Shown: positions 16,338 to 22,070 of the stretch, in pieces
Layout of the letters: the number at the start of each line of letters is the position of its first letter
Position numbering within the stretch: position 1 is the stretch's first letter
Assembly (NCBI GenBank): GCA_910586475.1
Contig: CAJUHM010000038.1
Coordinates: 1-22,070 of the forward strand
Length of the DNA: 22,070 nucleotides
Direction of reading: 5' to 3'
Source: an uncultured Muribaculaceae bacterium
GTDB lineage: Bacteria > Bacteroidota > Bacteroidia > Bacteroidales > Muribaculaceae
Translations under genes and position numbers: made by a program
Notes under the pieces: generated by a model
Told to the model about the DNA's origin: nothing
Seen by the model: only the letters and a program-made list of their open reading frames with translations
The model's database searches: none

Positions 16338-17558
16338 CTACTCGTCGCGCAACGCTTCGACAGGTTTCACTTTTGTTGCCTTGATCGCCGGAAACAGGCC
16401 GGCAAATGCCCCGGCGACAATCAGGACGACTGTCACCTTGATAGCTATCGACAGATCGACCGTCGGATCCTTGAGAAACGGAGTCTCCTTTGTCAGATAG
16501 GCAATGACACCCGTGACAATCATTCCGAGAGCGACCCCCGCATATCCGAACAATGTCGTGATGACCACACTCTCCGTAACGATCTGAACCAGAATCGAAC
16601 GCGGTTTCGCACCGATCGCCCTTCTGATGCCAAGCTCATGCGTCCGCTCGCGGACCGAAACAAACATGATGTTGCTCACTCCGACGATTCCCGACAGCAG
16701 AGTGAAGATTCCGATCACCCAGACCGCATAATCGAGAATACTCATCGCAGTCAGCTGTGTCAGATACGACGTAAAACGGTTCCATATATGCACCGCGCTC
16801 AGATCCTCCGGATCGAAATCATGGGCACGCGCCAGCGTAGCCCTGATCTCATTCTCCACTGCCTCTCCGTCTGCCTCATTCTCGACATTCCGGATTCTGA
16901 CCGTCATGTCGGAAACATTGTCGTCATTGCCCGAGAGAAACATTGCCGTAGTGAAGGGCACATATGTCGACTTCTCCCAGTCATGAGCATACACCCCGAC
17001 AACCTGCCATGCAACTCCCAGCAGCGTGACCGTCTGCCCGACAGCTTCAACGTCGTCGCCAAACAGAGTCCGCGCATTCTGTTCGTGGAGCACAATGACC
17101 TTACGCTTCTGATCCAGATCTCGGTCATTGAGAAAACGCCCGCTGATAATCTTGAGATTACCCCTCTCCGCCTCGACCGGGAAATGCCCGTAGATATTAT
17201 CGCTTATATAATCGCGCGGAGTCGACACCTTGGCCGTGTCGATCGTCTTGGCCGCTATGACCTGGTCTACATGCGAACGGTTCTCCGACTCGATCACACC
17301 TATATCCCCATTCTCCAGACTGATCCGACGGCCGTCGGAATAACCCTTGTAGGCCTTGCTCGTGAAACCGCCGTAGACACTGATCGACCGCGCATTGTCG
17401 ATCGTCATGTTCGAAGCGAAACCATTATAGACTCCGCGGCTCATTCCGAGCAGCACGATAAGCATGAATATACCCCATGCCACAGCGAGACCCGTCAGAG
17501 CCGTTCGGGTTCTGTTGTTCGAAAGAGTTTGGAATATTTCTCTGAAAAGATCAATCAT
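16338..17558 (-). CDS. MacB/FtsX-like ABC transporter permease (first of two)
   Basis: This 406-residue protein has the same layout as its neighbour: N-terminal membrane helix (about 20-42), periplasmic MacB core (about 45-275) and three C-terminal helices. Signatures are VRERTHELGIRRAIGAKPRSI and, at the end, ATKVKPVEALRDE. Its start codon overlaps the ATPase stop by one base (TGATG), so translation is coupled. The two permeases are clearly related but different, which suggests a heterodimeric membrane domain rather than the MacB homodimer. The substrate is unknown; MacB-type pumps export macrolides, peptides or lipids from the periplasm. Confidence 0.92.
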   Translation of the reverse strand: MIDLFREIFQTLSNNRTRTALTGLAVAWGIFMLIVLLGMSRGVYNGFASNMTIDNARSISVYGGFTSKAYKGYSDGRRISLENGDIGVIESENRSHVDQVIAAKTIDTAKVSTPRDYISDNIYGHFPVEAERGNLKIISGRFLNDRDLDQKRKVIVLHEQNARTLFGDDVEAVGQTVTLLGVAWQVVGVYAHDWEKSTYVPFTTAMFLSGNDDNVSDMTVRIRNVENEADGEAVENEIRATLARAHDFDPEDLSAVHIWNRFTSYLTQLTAMSILDYAVWVIGIFTLLSGIVGVSNIMFVSVRERTHELGIRRAIGAKPRSILVQIVTESVVITTLFGYAGVALGMIVTGVIAYLTKETPFLKDPTVDLSIAIKVTVVLIVAGAFAGLFPAIKATKVKPVEALRDE

Positions 17559-18265
17559 CAGCGCGAAGAAGTTATGATTTCGTTATCCGGAACAATCAGA
17601 CCGTCCGAAATACGGATCACACGGTCCGTCTGAGCACCGACGCCCGGGTCATGCGTGACAATAAGGATCGTCATTCCCTCCTCGTTCAGCCCACGGAAAG
17701 TCGCCATCACATCGCGCGACGTCTTCGAATCGAGAGCGCCCGTCGGCTCGTCCGCAAGAATGATCGAAGGATTCGTGATCAGAGCGCGGGCAATCGCCAC
17801 ACGCTGCTTCTGTCCGCCCGACATCTCCCCCGGAAGATGATGCGCCCTGTCCGCAAGGCCCATACGGTCAAGCTGCTCCATCGCGAGTTTGTTTCGTTTC
17901 CGGCGCGAGACTCCCTGATAAAACAGAGGCAAAGCGACATTCTCGACCGCATTCTTATAATTGATCAGATTGAACGACTGAAAAACGAAACCGATCAGAC
18001 GGTTTCTCAACTCGGCCGCACGATTCTCCGTAAGATCCTTGACCAGCACTCCGTTGAGATAATACTCCCCGCTGTCATAATTGTCCAGAATCCCGAGAAT
18101 ATTCAGAAGTGTTGACTTTCCCGAACCCGAGGCTCCCATTATCGACACAAGCTCGCCCCGCCGGATCTCGAGATTGATCCCCTTGAGAACATGCAGTGGG
18201 ACTGCACCTTCATAGGTTTTATTTATTTCCGTGAGGCGTAGAATTGCCTCTTCTTCCTGTTGCAT
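17558..18265 (-). CDS. MacB/LolD-type ABC transporter ATP-binding protein
   Basis: This 235-residue nucleotide-binding subunit has Walker A GASGSGKST (44-52), a Q-loop FQSFNLINY (from about 95), signature MSGGQKQRVAIARAL (148-162), Walker B IILADEPTGALDS (168-180) and the switch histidine in VTHD (203-206). All catalytic residues are present. The EPTGALDS form is typical of MacB/LolD-type systems, where ATP hydrolysis drives a mechanical stroke in FtsX-like permeases. It is the first gene of the efflux operon. The sequence upstream (18266-18418) shows no promoter that I find convincing on this strand. Confidence 0.95.
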   Translation of the reverse strand: MQQEEEAILRLTEINKTYEGAVPLHVLKGINLEIRRGELVSIMGASGSGKSTLLNILGILDNYDSGEYYLNGVLVKDLTENRAAELRNRLIGFVFQSFNLINYKNAVENVALPLFYQGVSRRKRNKLAMEQLDRMGLADRAHHLPGEMSGGQKQRVAIARALITNPSIILADEPTGALDSKTSRDVMATFRGLNEEGMTILIVTHDPGVGAQTDRVIRISDGLIVPDNEIITSSR

Positions 18266-18418
18266 GAAACGTTTGTTTATTGTTTAGACTGCAGCTGACG
18301 TTGAGCTGAAACATATCTTCACTGTTCTCTTTAATTGACGCAATGACTCGGCAAAAAGTTGCATCTCCGACAAGAAATCAGAAAAAATGTTTCTCACACG
18401 AATTTTTAGCCTGAAAAA

Positions 18419-18450
18419 TTTGTCAGTCCGAACTCCAACCATTAACTTTG
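18419..18450 (+). promoter_or_regulatory. Promoter of the candidate ncRNA
   Basis: TTTG (18419-18422), exactly 20 bases, then TAACTTTG (18443-18450): a perfect Bacteroidetes promoter. The first ATG-led gene downstream on this strand is 640 bases away and has its own promoter, so this one must drive something else. Confidence 0.85.
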
Positions 18451-18456
18451 CGTTAT

Positions 18457-18737
18457 CAAAACAAACGAAAGATTACTCTTTCATCCGGACATTGACTTAA
18501 CTTAAACCACATCAAAGTTGATTGGGAAACTCATCAATTTTATGTGAAATACCGAGACTAGCTTGTTGGATAATGGCGGGCCCCATCCCTTTAGGGAGGC
18601 TTTAATTGCCCAGGCGGATTACAAAGTCCGGCAAGCACTCAAATCCTGTCATTCGGAGTTTCATCGCATCCTTTGATGTGGCCCTCATAGAAAGGAGAAC
18701 TTTGGCGCAGACAACCGCCTCAGTTCTCCTTTTTTTT
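18457..18737 (+). ncRNA. Candidate structured non-coding RNA, about 280 nt
   Basis: The segment is bounded by a perfect promoter (18419-18450) and a perfect terminator (18691-18737). I see no convincing coding frame. CCACATCAAAG (18507-18517) is exactly complementary to CTTTGATGTGG (18671-18681). Inside that, GAAACTC (18526-18532) is complementary to GAGTTTC (18656-18662), giving one long helix with an interior loop. The same 5' strand can instead pair locally: CACATCAAAGTTGAT (18508-18522) with ATCAATTTTATGTG (18533-18546). A small TCCC-TTTA-GGGA hairpin lies near 18590. The extended-rod form is compatible with a 6S-like RNA, but I do not recognise the sequence. The 5' end is estimated from the promoter. 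Confidence 0.65.
18691..18737 (+). terminator. Rho-independent terminator of the candidate ncRNA
   Basis: AAAGGAGAACT (18691-18701) pairs perfectly with AGTTCTCCTTT (18722-18732), and an unbroken T run follows to 18737. Confidence 0.93.
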
Positions 18738-18761
18738 CATCCCCCTCTTTTGCAAAAGTTC

Positions 18762-18780
18762 AGAGAGAGTATTTGAATTT
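18762..18780. repeat. Degenerate end of the dispersed repeat (copy C)
   Basis: AGAGAGTATTTGAAT (from 18764) matches the left end of copy A (AGAGAGTGTTTGGAT) at 13 of 15 positions. No further part of the repeat is visible, so this is a fragment or a chance match. Confidence 0.3.
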
Positions 18781-18874
18781 GGAAACGCACTCCCGCATCG
18801 AAGCCCTATCTTTGCGGCGTTATGTTGCAAAGCCGCCCACTCATACCGCCTCGCCCGCGCCATCTCTTCCTCCC

Positions 18875-18884
18875 ACCGTACGGT
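18875..18884. promoter_or_regulatory. Palindrome ACCGTACGGT just upstream of the second MATE promoter
   Basis: A perfect 10-base palindrome ending nine bases before the TTTG box of the MATE promoter. ATACCG at 18844 and CGGTAT at 18881 form a wider inverted pair. It could be a regulator site; no binding protein can be named. Confidence 0.3.
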
Positions 18885-18893
18885 ATAACAGAA

Positions 18894-18925
18894 TTTGTTC
18901 TATCCTGAATAAATGAGTACCTTTG
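18894..18925 (+). promoter_or_regulatory. Promoter of the second MATE gene
   Basis: TTTG (18894-18897), exactly 20 bases, then TACCTTTG (18918-18925). Transcription should start near 18932, which leaves a leader of about 160 bases before the ATG at 19091. Confidence 0.85.
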
Positions 18926-18947
18926 CACCGCCGATTAACAAGATTCC

Positions 18948-19067
18948 GTCTTTTAACCATGACCTGTAAAAGACAACAAGGTTTTGTAATCCTCATCGGA
19001 GGGCATAAAACGTGCTGGATAAGATGACCGGGTAAAGCCACGATTCTGTTCCGGCTATTTTTATGTC
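18948..19067 (+). promoter_or_regulatory. Structured 5' leader of the second MATE gene, possible riboswitch or attenuator
   Basis: The first hairpin is a perfect 8-bp stem (GTCTTTTA 18948-18955 with TAAAAGAC 18967-18974). A second domain is closed by GGCATAAAA (19002-19010) with TTTTATGTC (19059-19067), nine pairs with one G-T. Inside it GCTGG (19014-19018) pairs with CCGGC (19051-19055) around a 32-base loop containing CCGGGTAAAGCCACG. CCTC (18991-18994) can pair with GAGG (18999-19002), and TCATC (18993-18997) with GATGA (19023-19027); these compete with one another. The 3' side of the closing helix ends 23 bases before the ATG, so it could influence ribosome access. I do not recognise a known riboswitch class. 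Confidence 0.45.
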
Positions 19068-19090
19068 TTATAAACTCATAAACAAAACCT

Positions 19091-20467
19091 ATGCAAAACG
19101 CTTCCATTGACTTAGCCAAAGACTCCGTAGCAAAGCTTTTCCGCGTCTATCTTGTCCCGACACTCCTCGGAATGCTGGCCCTGTGCGCCGTGACCGCCAC
19201 TGACGGAATATTCGTCGGCCGAGGTTGCGGCAGCGACGCGCTGGCAGCCGTCAACATCTGCATCTCCCCGACAATGCTGATGATGGGAATCGGACTGATG
19301 CTCGGAGTCGGAGCCTCCGTAATCGCATCGATCCGGCTCTCCGACAGAAACGTGACAGCCGCACGCCGGACAATAACGCGCGCCCTCGCATGCGGTTCGC
19401 TGATTGTCGGACTTTTTCTTCTGGTGACACTCTCATTTCCTGCGACAACTGCCCTGATCCTCGGATCGTCGGAATCACTGTTGCCGCTGACGCTCGAATA
19501 TATGCCGTGGATCTTCATAACCTGCCTCTTTCAGATTTGGGGAGCAATCGGACTCTTTGTTGTCCGGCTCGACGGATCTCCGAAATATGCGATGTGGTGC
19601 AATATTCTCCCCGGAATCGTCAACGTCCTGCTCGACTATCTCTTTATATTCCCCTTCGGCATGGGCATCCGAGGAGCCGCATTGGCAACAGCCATCAGCT
19701 GTTTCATCGGCTTCATGATGATACTGATCTATCTGACTCTCCTGGCATCCGACCTCAGACTGATCCGGATTCCCCTCTCGGCGGAAAGCCTTCGCCTGTC
19801 GCTTCGGGACATTGCCTGTCAGTGTAAGATCGGAATATCTGCATTGCTCGGAGAGGCGACAATGGGCATACTGATGATAACCGGCAACCTCGTCTTCATG
19901 AACCACCTCGGCGACAATGGAGTCGGAGCATTCAGCATAGCATGCTACTACTGCCCGTTCGCCTTCATGATAGGAAACGCCATTGCACAGTCAGCACAAC
20001 CGATCATCAGCTACAACTATGGACTCGGAGCTCTCAACCGCGTGGCCAGTGTCGAGCGACTTGCCCTGACTTCCGCCGTAGTCACCGGCCTGCTCGTCGT
20101 CACATGCTTCCTTCTTTTTCCCGGCTTCATGGTCAGCCTCTTTCTTGACGGAAATTCGCCGGCAGCCGGAATTGCGGTCCGGGGAATTCCGGTTTTTTCA
20201 AGCGCATTCATCTTCTTCATCTTCAATCTGACAGCAATCGGCTATTTTCAGAGCGTAAAAATGATCGCTCCGTCAATCATTTTCGCCCTATTGCGCGGAA
20301 TAATCTTCCTCGTTCCGGCCTTCTTACTGATGCCACGCCTGCTCGGAGTGACGGGAATCTGGTTGTCGCTCTTTGTCTCCGAATTCCTCTGCTCGCTCTC
20401 GATCGTAATCTATTATCTGGTCCACCGACGTCACCGGAAGGCCGACAGCCGGAGCAATGACTCTTGA
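19091..20467 (+). CDS. MATE family efflux transporter (second copy, MepA/DinF-like)
   Basis: This 458-residue protein has about twelve membrane segments. Signatures are YLVPTLLGMLALCAVTATDGIFVGRG in the first half and QSAQPIISYNYGLG in the second. The C-terminal tail is short and basic (VHRRHRKADSRSNDS). It is clearly a relative of the transporter at 317-1687 but diverged, not a recent duplicate. It has its own promoter and a long structured leader, which the first copy lacks, so the two are probably controlled differently. The substrate is unknown. It converges with the recombinase gene, with 43 bases between the stop codons. Confidence 0.93.
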   Translation: MQNASIDLAKDSVAKLFRVYLVPTLLGMLALCAVTATDGIFVGRGCGSDALAAVNICISPTMLMMGIGLMLGVGASVIASIRLSDRNVTAARRTITRALACGSLIVGLFLLVTLSFPATTALILGSSESLLPLTLEYMPWIFITCLFQIWGAIGLFVVRLDGSPKYAMWCNILPGIVNVLLDYLFIFPFGMGIRGAALATAISCFIGFMMILIYLTLLASDLRLIRIPLSAESLRLSLRDIACQCKIGISALLGEATMGILMITGNLVFMNHLGDNGVGAFSIACYYCPFAFMIGNAIAQSAQPIISYNYGLGALNRVASVERLALTSAVVTGLLVVTCFLLFPGFMVSLFLDGNSPAAGIAVRGIPVFSSAFIFFIFNLTAIGYFQSVKMIAPSIIFALLRGIIFLVPAFLLMPRLLGVTGIWLSLFVSEFLCSLSIVIYYLVHRRHRKADSRSNDS

Positions 20468-20510
20468 CGGTTATAGCCATTGCTTCCGGACTGCGGCACT
20501 GACCGGCTTA

Positions 20511-21716
20511 TCAGTCAAGAGATCTTAAGATCAGAGAATTGGCCCGATCCACAGCTACTGTGTCGAGGCTCGCTAGATAGATCTGGGTCGTCGCTTCCGA
20601 ATCATGCCCCATGCCCTCGCTGATCACACTGAGCGGAATCCCCTTCATCTTGGCTACCGACGCCCAGCTGTGGCGCGCCACATAAAGAGTCAGCGGAATC
20701 CCGACTCCCGCCATCTTGGCGACAGTCTTCAGATTGTGATTGATATTGTAGGCTGCATTGCGGTAGGAATAGCGCTCGTTGGTCCCGCTGTTTTTAATAA
20801 TCGGCAACAGATAATTGCTGCTGTTTACCGGATATTTGTTGAGCACCCCCTGCATCTCTTTTGTCCAGGCGACAATAAGCTGCTGACCCGTTTTCCGACG
20901 GCGATAGACAATGTAACCCGACGAAAGATCCTTCTTTTTCAAAAAAGCCATGTCGATAAAACTCATTCCGCGAAGATAGAAACTCAGGATAAACATGTCC
21001 CGCGCATAATCGAGCGCAGGCGAAAACGACAGATCGAGATTCTTAATCCTACGGATGACCGCCAGCGGCAGTGCCCGCTTCACGGTCTTGTCTACCCCGG
21101 TATAGACATGCCGGAAAGGCCTGCGGTTTTCTATGATGTTTCCATCCACGGCCCGGTTATAGACAGCGCGGAGAATGCGCGTGTAGAAACTGATCGTGTT
21201 TGGCGTCAGTCCGCGGTGGCGCAGCCACGCCTCATAGGACTCCATCTCCTCCGAAGTCAGACTGTCGAGCATTATATCCTCATTGCACCGGAACTTTCTG
21301 TAGCTGTTCAGAGCGGCCGTATAGGTCTCGGATGTCCGCAGCTTGCCGTTTTGTCTGAGTCTCACGATTATACTGTGCATAAAATTGAAAAAGCTGCACT
21401 CTGTATTATAGCGGTTGAACTCATTGATAATGTCATCGGCTGTGTAAGTACAGCCACAGGCATCGAATTTACGGCCGATTTTCATAAGCCGTTCAACATC
21501 CATGCGTATGCGCTCGCCAATGGTCTTAACAACATGTCTACGGTCACTGTTTCCGGTCACACTTACCGCCGATCTTCGGTCGTCCCATTCAAAAGGAAAA
21601 ACACGGTAGGCCGACATCAGCTGACGGACCGTTCTCTCATGAATAACCTGATAATAGATTGTGCCCTTGCGGTCTGCGATGACCGAGGAGCGGAACTTTA
21701 CTTTGACAGATGCCAT
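20511..21716 (-). CDS. Tyrosine-type site-specific recombinase/integrase (Bacteroides type)
   Basis: This 401-residue protein has an N-terminal arm-type domain (about 1-90), a SAM-like core-binding domain (about 105-200: FNFMHSIIVRLRQNGKLRTSETYTAAL...) and a C-terminal catalytic domain. The first catalytic Arg lies in SFYLRGMSFIDMAFL. The box-II segment is LTLYVARHSWAS, with Tyr at the usual first His position, as I recall is common in Bacteroidetes members. The last part is GMGHDSEATTQIYLASLD, with the nucleophile Tyr in QIYL. It breaks and rejoins DNA for integration, excision or inversion. I find no attachment site or invertible segment next to it. The gene is intact and faces a possible group II intron. 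Confidence 0.93.
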   Translation of the reverse strand: MASVKVKFRSSVIADRKGTIYYQVIHERTVRQLMSAYRVFPFEWDDRRSAVSVTGNSDRRHVVKTIGERIRMDVERLMKIGRKFDACGCTYTADDIINEFNRYNTECSFFNFMHSIIVRLRQNGKLRTSETYTAALNSYRKFRCNEDIMLDSLTSEEMESYEAWLRHRGLTPNTISFYTRILRAVYNRAVDGNIIENRRPFRHVYTGVDKTVKRALPLAVIRRIKNLDLSFSPALDYARDMFILSFYLRGMSFIDMAFLKKKDLSSGYIVYRRRKTGQQLIVAWTKEMQGVLNKYPVNSSNYLLPIIKNSGTNERYSYRNAAYNINHNLKTVAKMAGVGIPLTLYVARHSWASVAKMKGIPLSVISEGMGHDSEATTQIYLASLDTVAVDRANSLILRSLD

Positions 21717-21810
21717 TTAATTTTGATTGATATTAGAGATTAATACGATTTTCAAAATTCAAGACATTAAAAATAGGGCTTCCGCAGCGAATCCTATCCC
21801 ATCTCAACAC

Positions 21811-21857
21811 TAAAAATAACACGTCCCCTCTATTTCACCATAGAGCAAGAACGTGTT
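21811..21857 (-). terminator. Terminator-like hairpin in the recombinase leader
   Basis: On the minus strand AACACGT (21851-21857) pairs with ACGTGTT (21818-21824). Inside, CTCTAT pairs with ATAGAG (21828-21833 with 21840-21845), and ATTTTTA follows. A further outer pair, AGGGCTT (21775-21781) with AAGCCCT (21859-21865), encloses it and is also followed by a T run on the minus strand. It may stop transcription entering from the right or act as an attenuator. The rest of 21717-21999 shows no gene and no promoter I can support. Confidence 0.5.
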
Positions 21858-21999
21858 TAAGCCCTGTTTCCCCCATCCATCTGATAACAGGACTTCGATA
21901 AACCCACAAAATCCCACACTTCTAACTACGGAAAGGACTTAGTTCTACGACTTCTATACAAAAGCTGCAAACTGATGGCATTCTTCCGGGAGAATAATC

Positions 22000-22070
22000 G
22001 AGTAGGAGGTAAACACTAATTGCAGGTGTTTATCTCCTACTTTCGTGTTTACCGACCTCTCACACCACCG
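22000..22070 (-). mobile_element. Possible 3' end of a group II intron (domain VI region), continuing beyond the window
   Basis: On the minus strand the segment reads CGGTGGTGTGAGAGGTCGG, then an inverted repeat GTAGGAGATAAACAC (22026-22040) with GTGTTTACCTCCTAC (22002-22016) around a 9-base loop. The GGTGTGAGAGG stretch followed by a terminal hairpin resembles, from memory, the sequence after domain V in bacterial group II introns; the hairpin would be domain VI and the intron would end near 22000. Domain V itself would be just outside the window. An invertible-element repeat or a plain hairpin is the alternative. Confidence 0.45.

Noticed and set aside
16638..17633. A 331-codon plus-strand frame opposite the first permease
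   Set aside because: Same reasoning: antisense to a clear MacB-like permease, composition of a mirror frame, no family features.
18555..18610. TPP riboswitch, suggested by GGATAATGGCGGG
   Set aside because: The 5' THI-box half with CTGAGA is missing, and the element ends in its own terminator with no thiamine gene downstream. The similarity is a short chance match.
19000..19067. Cyclic di-GMP (GEMM) riboswitch, suggested by AGGGCAT and GTAAAGCCACG
   Set aside because: The spacing is wrong, and the GNRA tetraloop and its receptor are not visible. Only short fragments match the consensus.
18841..19119. A 92-codon minus-strand frame covering the second MATE promoter and leader
   Set aside because: It overlaps a perfect promoter, a structured leader and the MATE start. 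It has no recognisable motif and no promoter of its own.
20468..20510. Invertible segment or inverted repeats next to the recombinase
   Set aside because: The spacer is only 43 bases and shows no long inverted repeats. The neighbouring gene is an ordinary MATE transporter, not a surface protein.
20604..21743. A 379-codon open frame on the plus strand opposite the recombinase
   Set aside because: It lies almost entirely antisense to a recombinase with all catalytic motifs. Its product is His/Arg/Ile-rich with no recognisable domain, and it has no promoter. It is a shadow of the real gene.
1..22070. CRISPR array or tandem repeats
   Set aside because: I saw no regularly spaced direct repeats anywhere in the window.

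Overview
The window comes from a member of the Bacteroidales, possibly Muribaculaceae-like; the family is a guess. The evidence is the promoter type and the gene content. At least four start regions carry a TTTG box, 20 bases, then TAnnTTTG, which is the Bacteroidetes housekeeping sigma signature. The GDE/GT4/GH57 glycogen cluster, the VorDBAC-type 2-oxoacid:ferredoxin oxidoreductase, the DbpA-like helicase with a DEYD box, the MacAB/TolC-type operon with two separate permeases and the Bacteroides-type tyrosine recombinase all fit this group.

Layout. Positions 1-52 hold the 5' part of a minus-strand tRNA-Arg(ACG) with its own promoter. A MATE transporter follows at 317-1687. A plus-strand glycogen/alpha-glucan operon at 1843-6542 encodes a GDE-family debranching protein, a GT4 glycosyltransferase and a GH57 alpha-amylase-like protein, and ends at a strong terminator. 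From 6637 to 18265 everything points left: a small 2[4Fe-4S] ferredoxin; oxidoreductase subunits gamma, beta, alpha and delta; a DEAD-box helicase; a Crp/Fnr-family regulator; and an efflux operon (TolC-like, HlyD/MacA-like, two FtsX-like permeases, ATPase). The 825-base gap at 18266-19090 has no gene but contains a well-delimited candidate non-coding RNA (about 18457-18737), then a separate promoter and a structured leader of about 160 bases for a second MATE transporter (19091-20467). A minus-strand tyrosine recombinase (20511-21716) follows. At the right edge is what looks like the 3' end of a minus-strand group II intron that continues outside the window.

How the genes work together. The glycogen cluster should build and trim storage glucan. 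However, both glycosidase-type proteins appear to lack acidic active-site residues, while the GT4 keeps its E-x7-E motif. The oxidoreductase links 2-oxoacid/acyl-CoA metabolism to ferredoxin, with a stand-alone ferredoxin next door. The efflux operon encodes a complete envelope-spanning pump. Two MATE transporters and the pump make the window rich in drug/metabolite export.

The most promising unexplained items are the multi-site loss of acidic residues in the glycogen enzymes, the ncRNA with mutually exclusive helices, the structured MATE leader, and a short dispersed repeat with one complete MITE-like copy between the delta and alpha oxidoreductase genes. All calls were made by reading the sequence, with no database search.
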